Under the pieces are notes generated by a model. It ran no database searches, was not told where the DNA came from, and saw nothing but the letters and a program-made list of their open reading frames with translations. A program made the translations under genes and the position numbers. From Myxococcales bacterium (GTDB taxonomy: Bacteria > Myxococcota_A > Bradymonadia > UBA7976 > UBA1532), in NCBI GenBank assembly GCA_002731825.1, contig PCCS01000003.1, positions 24,441 to 73,512 on the forward strand: a stretch of DNA of 49,072 bases, written 5' to 3'. The number at the start of each line of letters is the position of its first letter. The first letter of the stretch is position 1. This document shows, piece after piece, positions 34,307 to 44,000 of this stretch.

Positions 34307-35731
34307 TTGAAAAAAAGCATCTATAAATTGACTGTTTTGACAGTGTTATCGATCCAACTTGCCGGTTGCGCCGAAGAGAGCGTTGGTCAGGAGATTGTGA
34401 TAATCCAAGCCGATGCATCAAATGGCGCGGACGAGAACGACGGCGGGGTGATGGGGGATGCGACCATAACGCCAGACGCAGCAGACCTGAGTCCAGATAT
34501 GGCGTTAGGCATGCCCCTTTTTCCTGGCGAGGCCGTTTCGTGTCAACAAAACGCAAGTTATGAGCAGCTGTTGCCCATACTCACTGGGGGTCGGGTGCAC
34601 CCGACGGGTCGTGGTGAGCAGTCTGCCGCTTTTGATTTTTGCAATCGTCGAATCGTCCTTTTCGGCGGGAATGACTTTCAGCCTGAAGAATGTGCCGATT
34701 TTGGCCCAAAGAGGTTCCAAGGTGATACATGGATCTACTCTCTTGAACACGATAATTGGGCGCGTTTGGACCTGGACGTGGCGCCCAGGGCAAGGGGGCG
34801 GCACCGCATGGTCTTTGACCGGTCAAGAAAACAAATTTACTTATTTGGTGGTCGCTATCGAGAACAAGCAAATTCGGGCCTTTACCAGCTGTTCAACGAC
34901 TTCTGGGTTTTTGATGTGAACACTGACACGTGGTCTCAGCGTCTGACCATGGGTGACGTGCCGAGTCCGAGAACCAACACCGCAATGGTCTATGATTATG
35001 TCAACGATAGGGTCATTTTATTCGGCGGATCCACATCCCTTAGTGGGCTCGAATTTATTCCACAGAGCGACACCTATAGCTTAGATTTAGACACGTTTGT
35101 CTGGCGTCGAATCGACGGACCTGCACCTCGTGCTCGCCTGTTCCATGAGATGGTCATTGATTCCACTCACGGACAACTCTTAATGTTCGGCGGCGGTGGT
35201 GCCAACGCTTTTATCGGACCGTTTTACCGTGATCTGTGGAGTTTCGATCTTGAAAATGAAACATGGACACAGCTGTGGGATGGAACGGGACGTGGTCCCG
35301 ATGGTCGAATTAATGCTTCTCTGGTGGAAGATGTTGAGGGTGAACGCATTTTGATGTTTGCGGGTCACGATGACACCAATGTCGGTCATCGAAACGATGT
35401 TTGGGAATATGACACGGCTAATCAGCAATGGCGAGGCGTGATCGCAGGCGACAGCGGGGCAGGGCAGGGCTGTACCCGATTTTGCGAGTGCCCGCCCGAT
35501 TTTGTCCAGGTCGATGTCAATAGCCCAGAGCGTCGGCAGTACCATATGTTCGAACCGATTCCAGATGAGCAACGAGCGATTCTATTTGGTGGCAAGGGGG
35601 ATTGTGGATACCTTGACGATACCTGGAGTTTTTCTTTTGAAGACGATGAATGGATTGAGATCGAGCCAGCCGGTCAGGGTGAAGCGTGTATGCGGACGGG
35701 CCAGGAAGGATGCACGGACCTCTGCTACTAG
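34307..35731 (+). CDS. Lipoprotein with six kelch repeats
   Basis: A 474-aa lipoprotein. I choose TTG 34307 as start (AGGA 10 nt upstream); GTG 34298 is in frame but only 1 nt from that SD. The lipobox QLAGC is followed by an Asp/Ala-rich linker. Six kelch motifs then occur, each with the R......D.......I.LFGG pattern (e.g. RRIVLFGGND, KQIYLFGGRY, DRVILFGGST, GQLLMFGGGG, ERILMFAGHD, QRAILFGGKG) and a trailing W strand, giving a six-bladed beta-propeller. There are extra Cys in the last blade (CTRFCECP, CMRTGQEGCTDLC). A likely surface-exposed binding protein; no catalytic motif. The 3' neighbour starts 9 nt after the stop and is probably co-transcribed. Confidence 0.88.
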   Translation: MKKSIYKLTVLTVLSIQLAGCAEESVGQEIVIIQADASNGADENDGGVMGDATITPDAADLSPDMALGMPLFPGEAVSCQQNASYEQLLPILTGGRVHPTGRGEQSAAFDFCNRRIVLFGGNDFQPEECADFGPKRFQGDTWIYSLEHDNWARLDLDVAPRARGRHRMVFDRSRKQIYLFGGRYREQANSGLYQLFNDFWVFDVNTDTWSQRLTMGDVPSPRTNTAMVYDYVNDRVILFGGSTSLSGLEFIPQSDTYSLDLDTFVWRRIDGPAPRARLFHEMVIDSTHGQLLMFGGGGANAFIGPFYRDLWSFDLENETWTQLWDGTGRGPDGRINASLVEDVEGERILMFAGHDDTNVGHRNDVWEYDTANQQWRGVIAGDSGAGQGCTRFCECPPDFVQVDVNSPERRQYHMFEPIPDEQRAILFGGKGDCGYLDDTWSFSFEDDEWIEIEPAGQGEACMRTGQEGCTDLCY

Positions 35732-35740
35732 GGATGTAAC

Positions 35741-36364
35741 ATGTCATTAAGTTCTCCGAGAACATTAGCCATCCTCGCTGTTGGGGCCGCTGCACTGGCG
35801 GTGGGGCTATTCAGTTTAGTTTTATCGTCTAGCCCCAATCAGTCTACGACCATCGAAGAGCCTCTCCCTGATCCATCTCTTGATCAAAAAATGACGGAGA
35901 CAGCCGGAACGGTCAAACTCCCGGATCGGACTCGTTTTGTCTACTCAGGTGGGACCCTATCTAAGCGAAAGTGGATCAAACGGATGCGCCTAGAAAGGCG
36001 TTTCCAAAGAGACCTTTGTGGCCAGAATGACTATCTCGTTCGATGCCTGACAGCTTTTAAGAATCCCATCACGAAGACGGTTGAGCGCTTTAGTCGACGG
36101 GACTGCATCGATGCTGTAACAACCATCGTCTCCATGGAAGGCAACCCGGGTGGTAACTTGGGGGATCTGCAGGGGGCTTTTTTCGCTGATGACCTACCGC
36201 AATCCATCGACGCAGGTTTGGAAATGGATGTGATGGCCGATCGCTTAGGCTTTAGAATCTCGAAGGTTCTTTTACCAAAACTTGCTCAGCGTGGTGGGAA
36301 ACACAGGCAGACTCCTTATTGTAATGCGTTGATGCATCGGGCTTTTGAGGTCGACGGGAATTGA
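35741..36364 (+). CDS. Hypothetical membrane-anchored or exported protein
   Basis: A 207-aa protein with one N-terminal hydrophobic segment (about 7-29, ending SLVLSS). The rest is soluble, basic (a KRKWIKRMRLERRFQRD-type stretch at about 75-90) and contains four Cys (LCGQNDYLVRC, RDC, PYC), possibly disulfides in the periplasm. The gene begins 9 nt after the stop of the kelch lipoprotein, so it probably forms an operon with it. No known family is recognised. It converges on the zinc-ribbon gene. Confidence 0.62.
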   Translation: MSLSSPRTLAILAVGAAALAVGLFSLVLSSSPNQSTTIEEPLPDPSLDQKMTETAGTVKLPDRTRFVYSGGTLSKRKWIKRMRLERRFQRDLCGQNDYLVRCLTAFKNPITKTVERFSRRDCIDAVTTIVSMEGNPGGNLGDLQGAFFADDLPQSIDAGLEMDVMADRLGFRISKVLLPKLAQRGGKHRQTPYCNALMHRAFEVDGN

Positions 36365-36421
36365 GTCGACTACGCTGTTTTGCCGGTGATGAGGTGTTTT
36401 TTTGATAATGGAAAGACTGGG

Positions 36422-36655
36422 TTAGAGAGGGGGGGCTGTCTCGGCCGCCGCAGCCTCCATTGGCATGGGCGGCTCGGAAAAGGTCAGATGACCGCGATCT
36501 GTCAGTGCATTGAGGGCGTGTCGCCCTGGAATTTGACTGATGGCCGAACAGCTTTCATCGGGACAGCGTACCTGCTTGCCTGCGTATTCAGCCGGCACAC
36601 GCAACTGGCATGGACAGCCAACGCACTTAAGGCGTATCAACGTAAAGTCTTGCAT
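36422..36655 (-). CDS. Small zinc-ribbon protein
   Basis: A 77-aa protein with Cys11, Cys14, Cys16, Cys31 and Cys36 arranged around a CxxC...CPDESC pattern, and the phrase LRVPAEYAGKQVRCP that resembles the zinc-ribbon 'C..C...LRVP..L.GK.VRCP.C' found in many bacterial proteins. I take this minus-strand frame over the plus-strand alternative 36380-36658. It is 97 nt downstream of the last FAD oxidoreductase gene in the same direction and may be the last gene of that operon. The C-terminus is Ala/Pro-rich. No SD is clear. Confidence 0.55.
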   Translation of the reverse strand: MQDFTLIRLKCVGCPCQLRVPAEYAGKQVRCPDESCSAISQIPGRHALNALTDRGHLTFSEPPMPMEAAAAETAPPL

Positions 36656-36752
36656 TGAAATTAACCAGGATGATCAGCTTGGCAAATACTATTGCTCGAA
36701 AGACGTCCGATGTCACATGGAATCGACGCAAATCCATTCTCGGAGCCCAGTA

Positions 36753-38261
36753 TTACGGGTTTTTGATGATGTTTTTCGCCGCCAGCGCACCTGCAACGCC
36801 GGTTAGGCCCCCACCGGGATGAGACCCATTTGAACAGAGATAGAGGCCCGAGATAGGGGTCTTATATTTACTCAACTCAATGGTCGGACGCATAAACAAG
36901 AGTTGGTCAGGGGCCATTTCGCCCTGGTCGAGATGGCCGCCGGAGAGTCCATAGTCGCGATGCAAGTCATCGGGTGTCTGTAAGCGGTCCGCAATCACCA
37001 TTTTACGGAAACCCGGACAGGCGCTCTCGATGGCGCTGTAGATGCACGATTTGAATTCCGCGCGGTCTTGCTCGGACAGACCATCGTTCGATAGCATCCG
37101 CGCATATCGAACGGTGACCGATGCTATGGAGTGACCATCAGGGCAAATGGCTCCGCCAGACGCGTCCATGACCAAAATATCTATAATCGGATGGGCCGAT
37201 GCTCGTCCATATTTGCTGCAGTCAAATGCCTGTTCAATCTGGTCGAAGGAGTGTGCATTTCGCAGACGCTCAATCGAGGTCCCGACATGATCGACCGGAC
37301 GTCCACTAAGGGCCACATCCAGAATGGCGGTTGTACCGCGCATCCGAATATTGTCGACCCGTCTAATCAAGCTGGGTGGCGTCGCGCCTCGGGAGACCAG
37401 ATTTAAAAAGGTCATTTTTGGATCCAGAGCCGATAAAACGATATCGGCTTGATGCATCTGACCGTTTTCAAACTCAACACCACGGACGACATTATTTTCG
37501 ACGACAATCTTGGTTACAGTCCGCTGGAGATGGAGTCTTGCACCCAGTTGTTCCGCTCGTTCTATGAGCGCTTTGGCCAGGGCGGGGGCACCGCCAACGA
37601 TTGGGGTACCTTGCGTCGTCCACTTTAACAGATAGTTTAGAGCCGTCCACGGAGACCAGGGCCCAGCCCAGGTCCCATCTAGACCATCGAGACATAAACC
37701 GGCCCCGAGGCGTTCATCCTCGAGGCTGTCGCGCAACCAATCTGCGATGCACATCGAGCTGATTCGCATCACTTCGGTCATATCTTTCGCACCTAATCGC
37801 CGGACCTTGAGTAAGGGCCCCAGCAATGGCATCACCGGACCGAGTGGGTCCAGTGGCGTTTGATCGATGACGGTCCGGAGTGTCGGTGAAATGCGAGTCA
37901 GAAACTCAATAAAGGCTTGATAGCTGCGTTTATGCGATTCGGCACTTGATCCATCCGCTGTGTTTCCGTGAACATAAATCGGAGGGGCCTCTGGCTTATG
38001 CAATGTAAGCCTATGTGTCTTTGCGACACGTTGTAGACCCACTTTCGATAGCTCAAGTTCATCTTCGACCCAGCCTCGGAAGCGTGCTGTATCCGAGAGC
38101 GTCCCTAGGCTTTCATGACCCTCTGCAATCGGTCTAGAGCGCGCAAGGCCACCCGGTGTGTCTGCCTTATCCAAGAGATCGACATCGAATCCGGACTTTG
38201 CGAGATATGCAGCCGCGACCAGTGCATTGTGGCCGCCTCCTATGACAGCAACGCGCGTCAT
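36753..38261 (-). CDS. FAD-dependent oxidoreductase, PYROXD2/CrtI-like (second of two)
   Basis: A 502-aa COG1233-type flavoprotein. The N-terminal dinucleotide motif is MTRVAVIGGGHNALVAAAYL, with DLLDKADTPGGLARS as the FAD-ribose segment. The C-terminal FAD motif is GLYLCSNGSHPGGGLTGVAGA. Family members include phytoene desaturases, amine oxidases and vertebrate PYROXD2; the reaction here is unknown. It overlaps the upstream paralogue by 4 nt (ATGA 38258-38261), the classic sign of co-translation and often of a two-subunit or sequential-enzyme pair. The two paralogues share order and FAD motifs but differ enough to have distinct roles. Confidence 0.88.
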   Translation of the reverse strand: MTRVAVIGGGHNALVAAAYLAKSGFDVDLLDKADTPGGLARSRPIAEGHESLGTLSDTARFRGWVEDELELSKVGLQRVAKTHRLTLHKPEAPPIYVHGNTADGSSAESHKRSYQAFIEFLTRISPTLRTVIDQTPLDPLGPVMPLLGPLLKVRRLGAKDMTEVMRISSMCIADWLRDSLEDERLGAGLCLDGLDGTWAGPWSPWTALNYLLKWTTQGTPIVGGAPALAKALIERAEQLGARLHLQRTVTKIVVENNVVRGVEFENGQMHQADIVLSALDPKMTFLNLVSRGATPPSLIRRVDNIRMRGTTAILDVALSGRPVDHVGTSIERLRNAHSFDQIEQAFDCSKYGRASAHPIIDILVMDASGGAICPDGHSIASVTVRYARMLSNDGLSEQDRAEFKSCIYSAIESACPGFRKMVIADRLQTPDDLHRDYGLSGGHLDQGEMAPDQLLFMRPTIELSKYKTPISGLYLCSNGSHPGGGLTGVAGALAAKNIIKNP

Positions 38262-39838
38262 ACTGCCCCCTCTTTCAAGATTCGAAGAGCCGCCAGACGA
38301 CCTGGTGCAGCCATCACTCCACCCCCTGGATGCGCTCCGCTACCACACATCCACAGTCGATCGATTGGGGTACGATACCGAGCCCAGCCAGGTGCGGGTC
38401 TAAAGAAAAATAACTGCTCCAGGCTCAGTTCACCATGGAAAATATTGCCCTCTGTGAGTCCATATTCCTTCTCTAAATCCCAAGGTGTCAAAACGTGACG
38501 ATGCAGGATCTTTGACTCCAGATCGGGGCAATATTCCGCCAAGGTTTTAATGACGGTATCTCCGAAGGCGTCTCTTTGTTGAGGCCATTGATCAGCGCCA
38601 CCTTTAAGGTGGTATGGAGCGTATTGCACAAAGATAGACATGACGTGCTTTCCCGGTGGCGCCACGCTGGGGTCTGTCAATGAGGGAATGACCACATTCA
38701 TGTACGGACGTTTAGAAAATTCACCGTATTTAGCATCATCGTAGGCCCGCTCCAGATAATCAATACTGGGTGCGATGGCGATATCACCCTTCATATGAAG
38801 GCCTCGTCCTGGACGGCATGTAAACTCCGGGAGTGCATCGAGGGCAAGATTGACTTTGCCGGAGCTACCCCGCAAGCGATAGCGGTCGAGATGGGATAAG
38901 AACTCGCTATCCAAATGGTCTCGTCCAACGAATCCATTGAATGTCAGAGCGGGGTCGCAGCCAGAAATGACAATCTTGGCTTTTAGTTCATCACCATTTT
39001 CAAGGACCACACCTTGGGCCGATCCGTTTTTCATCAGAATCTTCGCGACCGGTGCATTCACCCTAATGTCTGCCCCCAGCTGCTCAGCGGCTCTTGCAAT
39101 GGCTAAGCTGATTTCCCCCGTACCGCCTTTAGATAAGCCCCATGCTCTAAAGGCACCGTCTATTTCCCCCATGTAGTGGTGGAGCAACACATAGGCCGTA
39201 CCCGGGGAGCGAACGCCTAGGAAAGTGCCAATAATGCCACTGACGGCCATCGGTGCTTTGAGAATCGGGGACTCAAACCACTCATCGAGAAAATCAACCG
39301 CAGACAAAGTCATCATTTTTGTCATTTGTGACAGCGCTTCTGGCGATAGACTGCGAAATCGTTGAGCGAGTTTTGCCATCGCACTGAGATGTTGCGGCAT
39401 AAAGGATGTCGGATCGGGTGCAGGCATATCGATGATCGGTTTGACCCAGCGCGCCAGGTTCAACATGGCACGGCCAAACTCAGGATAGACGTCGGCATCG
39501 CGTTTCGAATATCGAGCGATTTCGTCACGTGTCTTGGCAGATTCGGGCCATCGTACAAGGCCAGGCCCCTCTAAGTGGGGTGTAAAGCTGCATTCCAGGG
39601 GCAAGATGGTCAAGCCATGTTTGGCTAAGTTGAGTTCACGGATAATTTGCGGCCTCAAAAGACTGACGACATAGGAGCAAGTTGAATACTTGAAACCTGG
39701 ATACAGTTCTTCCGTGACCGCGGCTCCGCCAAGTACGTGGCGTCGCTCGAGAACCAGGACTTTGCGGCCCGCCTTCGCCAGATACGCAGCACATGCGAGG
39801 CCGTTGTGGCCGCCACCGATGACGATCGCATCATACAT
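38258..39838 (-). CDS. FAD-dependent oxidoreductase, PYROXD2/CrtI-like (first of two)
   Basis: A 526-aa COG1233-type flavoprotein from ATG 39838; the in-frame TTG 39847 is an alternative. The N-terminal FAD motif is YDAIVIGGGHNGLACAAYLA, with LVLERRHVLGGAAVTEEL following and TCSYVVSLLRPQI after it. The C-terminal motif is DRLWMCGSGAHPGGGVMAAPG. Its start lies within the end of the GcvT-like gene (8-nt overlap) and its end overlaps the second FAD gene, so three genes form an unbroken translational series. Substrate unknown: carotenoid, amine and amino-acid oxidation are all possible in this superfamily; no carotenoid genes are nearby. Confidence 0.88.
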   Translation of the reverse strand: MYDAIVIGGGHNGLACAAYLAKAGRKVLVLERRHVLGGAAVTEELYPGFKYSTCSYVVSLLRPQIIRELNLAKHGLTILPLECSFTPHLEGPGLVRWPESAKTRDEIARYSKRDADVYPEFGRAMLNLARWVKPIIDMPAPDPTSFMPQHLSAMAKLAQRFRSLSPEALSQMTKMMTLSAVDFLDEWFESPILKAPMAVSGIIGTFLGVRSPGTAYVLLHHYMGEIDGAFRAWGLSKGGTGEISLAIARAAEQLGADIRVNAPVAKILMKNGSAQGVVLENGDELKAKIVISGCDPALTFNGFVGRDHLDSEFLSHLDRYRLRGSSGKVNLALDALPEFTCRPGRGLHMKGDIAIAPSIDYLERAYDDAKYGEFSKRPYMNVVIPSLTDPSVAPPGKHVMSIFVQYAPYHLKGGADQWPQQRDAFGDTVIKTLAEYCPDLESKILHRHVLTPWDLEKEYGLTEGNIFHGELSLEQLFFFRPAPGWARYRTPIDRLWMCGSGAHPGGGVMAAPGRLAALRILKEGAV

Positions 39839-41036
39839 TTGAATCAACCGCCTTCTTTTGTGGGGGATCGTAGAACGGAGTTTTTACAACCCGAGCGGGG
39901 ACCGTCGCCCTTGCCCATTCGACTGTGACCTCGATGTCGAGGCACGTACCCAGCTTTGAATGCCGACTGTCGACGCGGGCTAAAGCCAGGTTCTTTTTTA
40001 AGATCGGGGACCAAGAGCCACTCGTTGCGCGTCCGACTTGGCGACTGGATTTGTAGAGTGGTACGGAGTCTCGCCAAGCCGTTGCAGGCAGTGCCGCCGG
40101 TAAGCCGTGGCGTCCGTAGAGTTCTTCTAAAGCAACCCAGTCTATCTCGAGTCCGACCGTCGATACGGACGGTCCAGATTTACGCTCATATCTAAGGGCT
40201 GATTGCCCAATAAATGGTGACCGTTCCAGTTTGACCATCCACCCGAGGCCCAGTTCGTCCGGCGTCGACTTTTGTGACTCGATCAGAGCATCGAAGGCGC
40301 CGGTATAATCAACACCCATCATCAGAAACCCGGCTTCGATTCGACACACATCCAATGCGTTTAGACCTGCTGGGTGTATGCCGAACCGATCGCCCGACTC
40401 AAAGAGAGCATCCCAAACGGTTAAAGCATGGTGCTGTTCGACCCAGAGTTCATAACCGAGATCACCTGTGTAGCCCGTTCTCGTCACAACCGCTGGAATG
40501 CCAGCGAGCATGCCCTCCTGTACTCCAAAAAAACGCATTCCGTCTACGTCGATATCTCGGCTGATACTGCGGAGAACATCACGGGATGTTGGACCTTGAA
40601 TCGCAAGGGCGGCATACCGCTCGCTGACATCTTCAATGGTGACTGTATAGCCTCGCGCATTGTCAGTAAACCAATGGTGCATTGGCGCGGCCGCAGTCAA
40701 ACGATAATGGCCCTCGGCTATCCGACTGCAGGTGCCATCGTCGATGACTTTGCCTTGCTCATCGGTCCAACAAAGATACGTCGATCGCCCCACTTTAAGT
40801 GTGCTGAGGTCTCGGACGGTTATCCACGAGAGGTATTGAGCTGCGTCTGGTCCGCGAATGTCATATTTGAATAATGGGCTTACGTCGATGACGCCTGTCG
40901 CTTGGCGAAACGCATTGTATTCACGCTCATGGCAAACGTCGAAGGCGCGAACGGCATACTGACCAGCCCAGATAGACCAATCATAGCTCTCGCAGAGTGG
41001 TTGGATGCGGGCATGAAATGGTGTTGGCTTAGGCAT
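39831..41036 (-). CDS. GcvT-like folate-dependent aminomethyltransferase family protein
   Basis: A 401-aa protein of the GcvT/YgfZ/DmdA folate-binding fold. Recognisable parts are the ATGVIDVSPLFKYDIRGPDA N-terminal segment, RLTAAAPMHHWFTDN, SERYAALAIQGPTSRDVL, and the signature TRTGYTGDLGYELWVEQHHA (compare GcvT's SRTGYTGEDGFE). The N-terminal part has the glycine-cleavage T-protein layout and the second domain the usual C-terminal barrel. It could be a true T-protein, a sarcosine or dimethylglycine demethylase-like enzyme, or a DMSP demethylase relative. There are no gcvH or gcvP genes near it, which argues against the glycine cleavage system. It follows the aminotransferase gene by 59 nt. 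Tetrahydrofolate is the expected methyl or methylene acceptor. Confidence 0.88.
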   Translation of the reverse strand: MPKPTPFHARIQPLCESYDWSIWAGQYAVRAFDVCHEREYNAFRQATGVIDVSPLFKYDIRGPDAAQYLSWITVRDLSTLKVGRSTYLCWTDEQGKVIDDGTCSRIAEGHYRLTAAAPMHHWFTDNARGYTVTIEDVSERYAALAIQGPTSRDVLRSISRDIDVDGMRFFGVQEGMLAGIPAVVTRTGYTGDLGYELWVEQHHALTVWDALFESGDRFGIHPAGLNALDVCRIEAGFLMMGVDYTGAFDALIESQKSTPDELGLGWMVKLERSPFIGQSALRYERKSGPSVSTVGLEIDWVALEELYGRHGLPAALPATAWRDSVPLYKSSRQVGRATSGSWSPILKKNLALARVDSRHSKLGTCLDIEVTVEWARATVPARVVKTPFYDPPQKKAVDSNV

Positions 41037-41095
41037 GAACTGAATTCCCCCCCCAGACTCATGGCATCCATTTACAAAACGAACGGTCTCTTAGG

Positions 41096-44000
41096 CTACA
41101 TCGAAAGAGCCTCATCGATGGCACTGTCTAGAATCTTGAGTGCAGCCTCTAACTCCGTCTCTGTAATATCGAGTGGCGGGCTGATGGCGATTCCGCCGTT
41201 TTTAAATCCCCTGAGTGATAAACCATGCGCTTTGCATTGACCCACTATTTGTTCGGCACGATCGCCCATGTGCAAGACGTAGTAGGCGCCTCGACCATAT
41301 ACGGTCACGCCCCTTTCATTGAGTTGGTCAATGAACTCAGCCAGCCGAGCCTGAGTCGCCTCAGTGTTGGTCCGCCTGAGTTGCATCATCTGATAATGGA
41401 CACGGATCATGCTGAGTTCATCTCCGTCCCACGTTGATACCATGGTCAAGGGGTTGGGTACGAAATAGGCCTGCTTGAGGTGTATAAAGCCGGTCTGACC
41501 ACCGGGCCACCAAACTCTAATATCGGGATCGGCTGCATCGGTATCCGTCGCGAATGGGCTGGTCTGGCATCGATAAGCAGCCGATGCTGTCTCGACGCTG
41601 ACAATAGGAATGCCTGTCTCTGCCTTGAATTGATTCAGGGCGGCCCATGCGTCATCGGACAGGACGGCTCCAGTGCGTTCCTGAACAGGCTCCAAAAAGA
41701 GACCCAAGACAGCATCATTCGACCCAATATCAGCCACAGCGCGCTTAAGTTGTTCAAGCATATTTGCCACGCCCACCTGGGATGGATGGTCTACCAGCGG
41801 CCATTGGCGAGCGGCCGGACCCATCTTGTGGACAGACCCATCTGAGACGGCTCGGCATCCGGCCGAGGTATGTCCGACATAGCCACCGGTCAAGCCGATG
41901 GCTGCCACGCCCTTGGTCCGATGATGTTTCAATGTGCGAATGGTCTTGTCGATCAGCTCATCCCGGCATGAGGTCAAATACAGATGTGGATAATTTGTGT
42001 TGAGTGCGGTCACCCATTCGATGGCTCTAACGATGGCGGGTGTTATGTAATTACAAACCGTGATTTTAGTGACGGCAGGCCCAAACAAACCACCTTTGTC
42101 TCGGAGGTCAACCAGTGTCTCGGGCGGTTGGGCTAGAGGCTGGCTTAAGGCGCTGCTCCACAGGAGAGCTTGGCGCTCCACAGGTCCGCAGAGCCCGGGG
42201 CTGTAATCTTGGAGTGGGATGCGATAGTAAATCGCTTTCGCGCCGGTCTCCCCGTATTGGTCAGAGAGAGTGACGTCTTCATAGGCGCCAAACATTCGAT
42301 TTAAGTGGGTCATCGAATCAGCTAGACCGACGCGGTTTCGGCCCGTCATCCATCTATAGCGAATCTGACCATCGGCCGTTTTAAGACGCCGTGTTTGCGT
42401 GAGCTGTGCTCGCTTGAGCTTCGCGCCTAAGCCAACACCCTGATGATCAGGATGAATGGTTATGGCAATTGAGTAGGCCGTGTTGTTTTGGTCCAAATAT
42501 TGGTCTTGATCTGGGCCTGCAATGTGTCTGAAGGCGTCTAAGGGCCCAGCCAATGCAGACCCGACGATAACCCACTCGTCCGACGCCTTAAATTCCGCAA
42601 CAACAGCGACTCCAAACGGGTGGTTCAAACCAATAGACAATGTCTCTCTGGTGTCTCGTCGAGCGGGTTCGTAGGCTGCGGATTCAATGTCCAGTAGCTT
42701 TTCTAAGACATGGGCTGTCTCAACCCGAGCGACAGGTCGGGTTCTGTATCTTGCATCTGGCTGTTTCGGTTCGTCTTCGACCATTTGCTCCCAGGTGGGT
42801 ACATCGACAGGCCCATTGGTTTTAAGCCAATCTAGACTCTCAATGATGGTTTCAAAAAGCCGATTAATTTCCCGCGTGCTGTAGGTGTCGGAGAGCCTGT
42901 AGCGAATGGTGCGAGTGCCAGCTGCAAAGACGACAGCGCCTCTCCAAAAACGTTGTTTAATATAAGCCGACATCAGGGCCGGTGTTGGTAGGTCAAAGGC
43001 AAACGCATAGCCCCGTTGTCGAGTGCCTTCGACCAAGTCAGGATACAGTGCTGGCAGATTTTCTAGTTTGGGTTTGACGTACCCTTCGACCCAGCTTGCA
43101 TGGGCTCCATCCCCTATGCTCTTGCAGTGACTTAGCCCTCGGACCATCGACGCGATATGAGCGCTGGTCGGTTCGGGATCGGTGAAGCGACTGTTGACGA
43201 ATCCCACCTGCGCTCGCTTGGCCCAAGTCATGGCGTCGGGATTGTCTGGGCGGCCGTCTTTATCCGTGAGCGCGTAGCCTAACCCCCAAGAATACGGTCC
43301 GCCTAAGCCGAACCCGGTTTGAACCTCATCGAGAATCATCGACACGTTGTGATGGCGTGTCAATCGTCGGAGTGCCCTATAAAATCGAGCCACTCCGTAT
43401 CGATCTCCGCCCTCAGATTGCATGGGCTCTATGATGAGGGCATACACTGTGCCAGCAGCGAGGGCCTCATTGACAAAAGTGAGCGAATCGACCTCTGATT
43501 GGAGGCATGTATCGAGCTGCGCAGCCTTTTGCATCGCGTCTTGGTCGCCCGCGTCGCAGGCGCGAAGCAAAGCGTCTACCGCAGCAGCAGACGGCTCGGT
43601 TGTTATGGTTGCTGGAAACGGTGCGAAAACGGCGCGAAAACCATCGAGTTCGTAGGGCGCCCGCTTTTTAGGGTTCCAGGTTGCGTGCAGCGCCTGAAGG
43701 GTACGCCCATGGAAACTCCCTTCGAACGCGATCACGGTGTCTGCTGATGGATGGCTGGCATTGAGTTTACAGAGCGCTAACGCTTTTTCATTGGCTTCTG
43801 CACCGCTGTTGGTAAATGCAATTTTGTCGATGTCTGGGGTGTAGGCCCCAAGGTAGTCGGCGTATTCAACGGCCTTGGGGTGGTCGATGACGGCCGAGTC
43901 GGGAGAGCGCAGCAGTAGGCCGTCAAACGCCCCATTAAAATAGGCGCGAACCGCGCCATCCGATGCAAACCCACTATTCAGTGTCGCCGTTTGACTCATG

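Noticed and set aside
36380..36658. Plus-strand ORF of 92 aa opposite the zinc-ribbon gene
   Set aside because: The minus strand (36422-36655) carries a clear CxxC...CPxxxC ribbon pattern, while the plus frame shows no motif and is a shadow.
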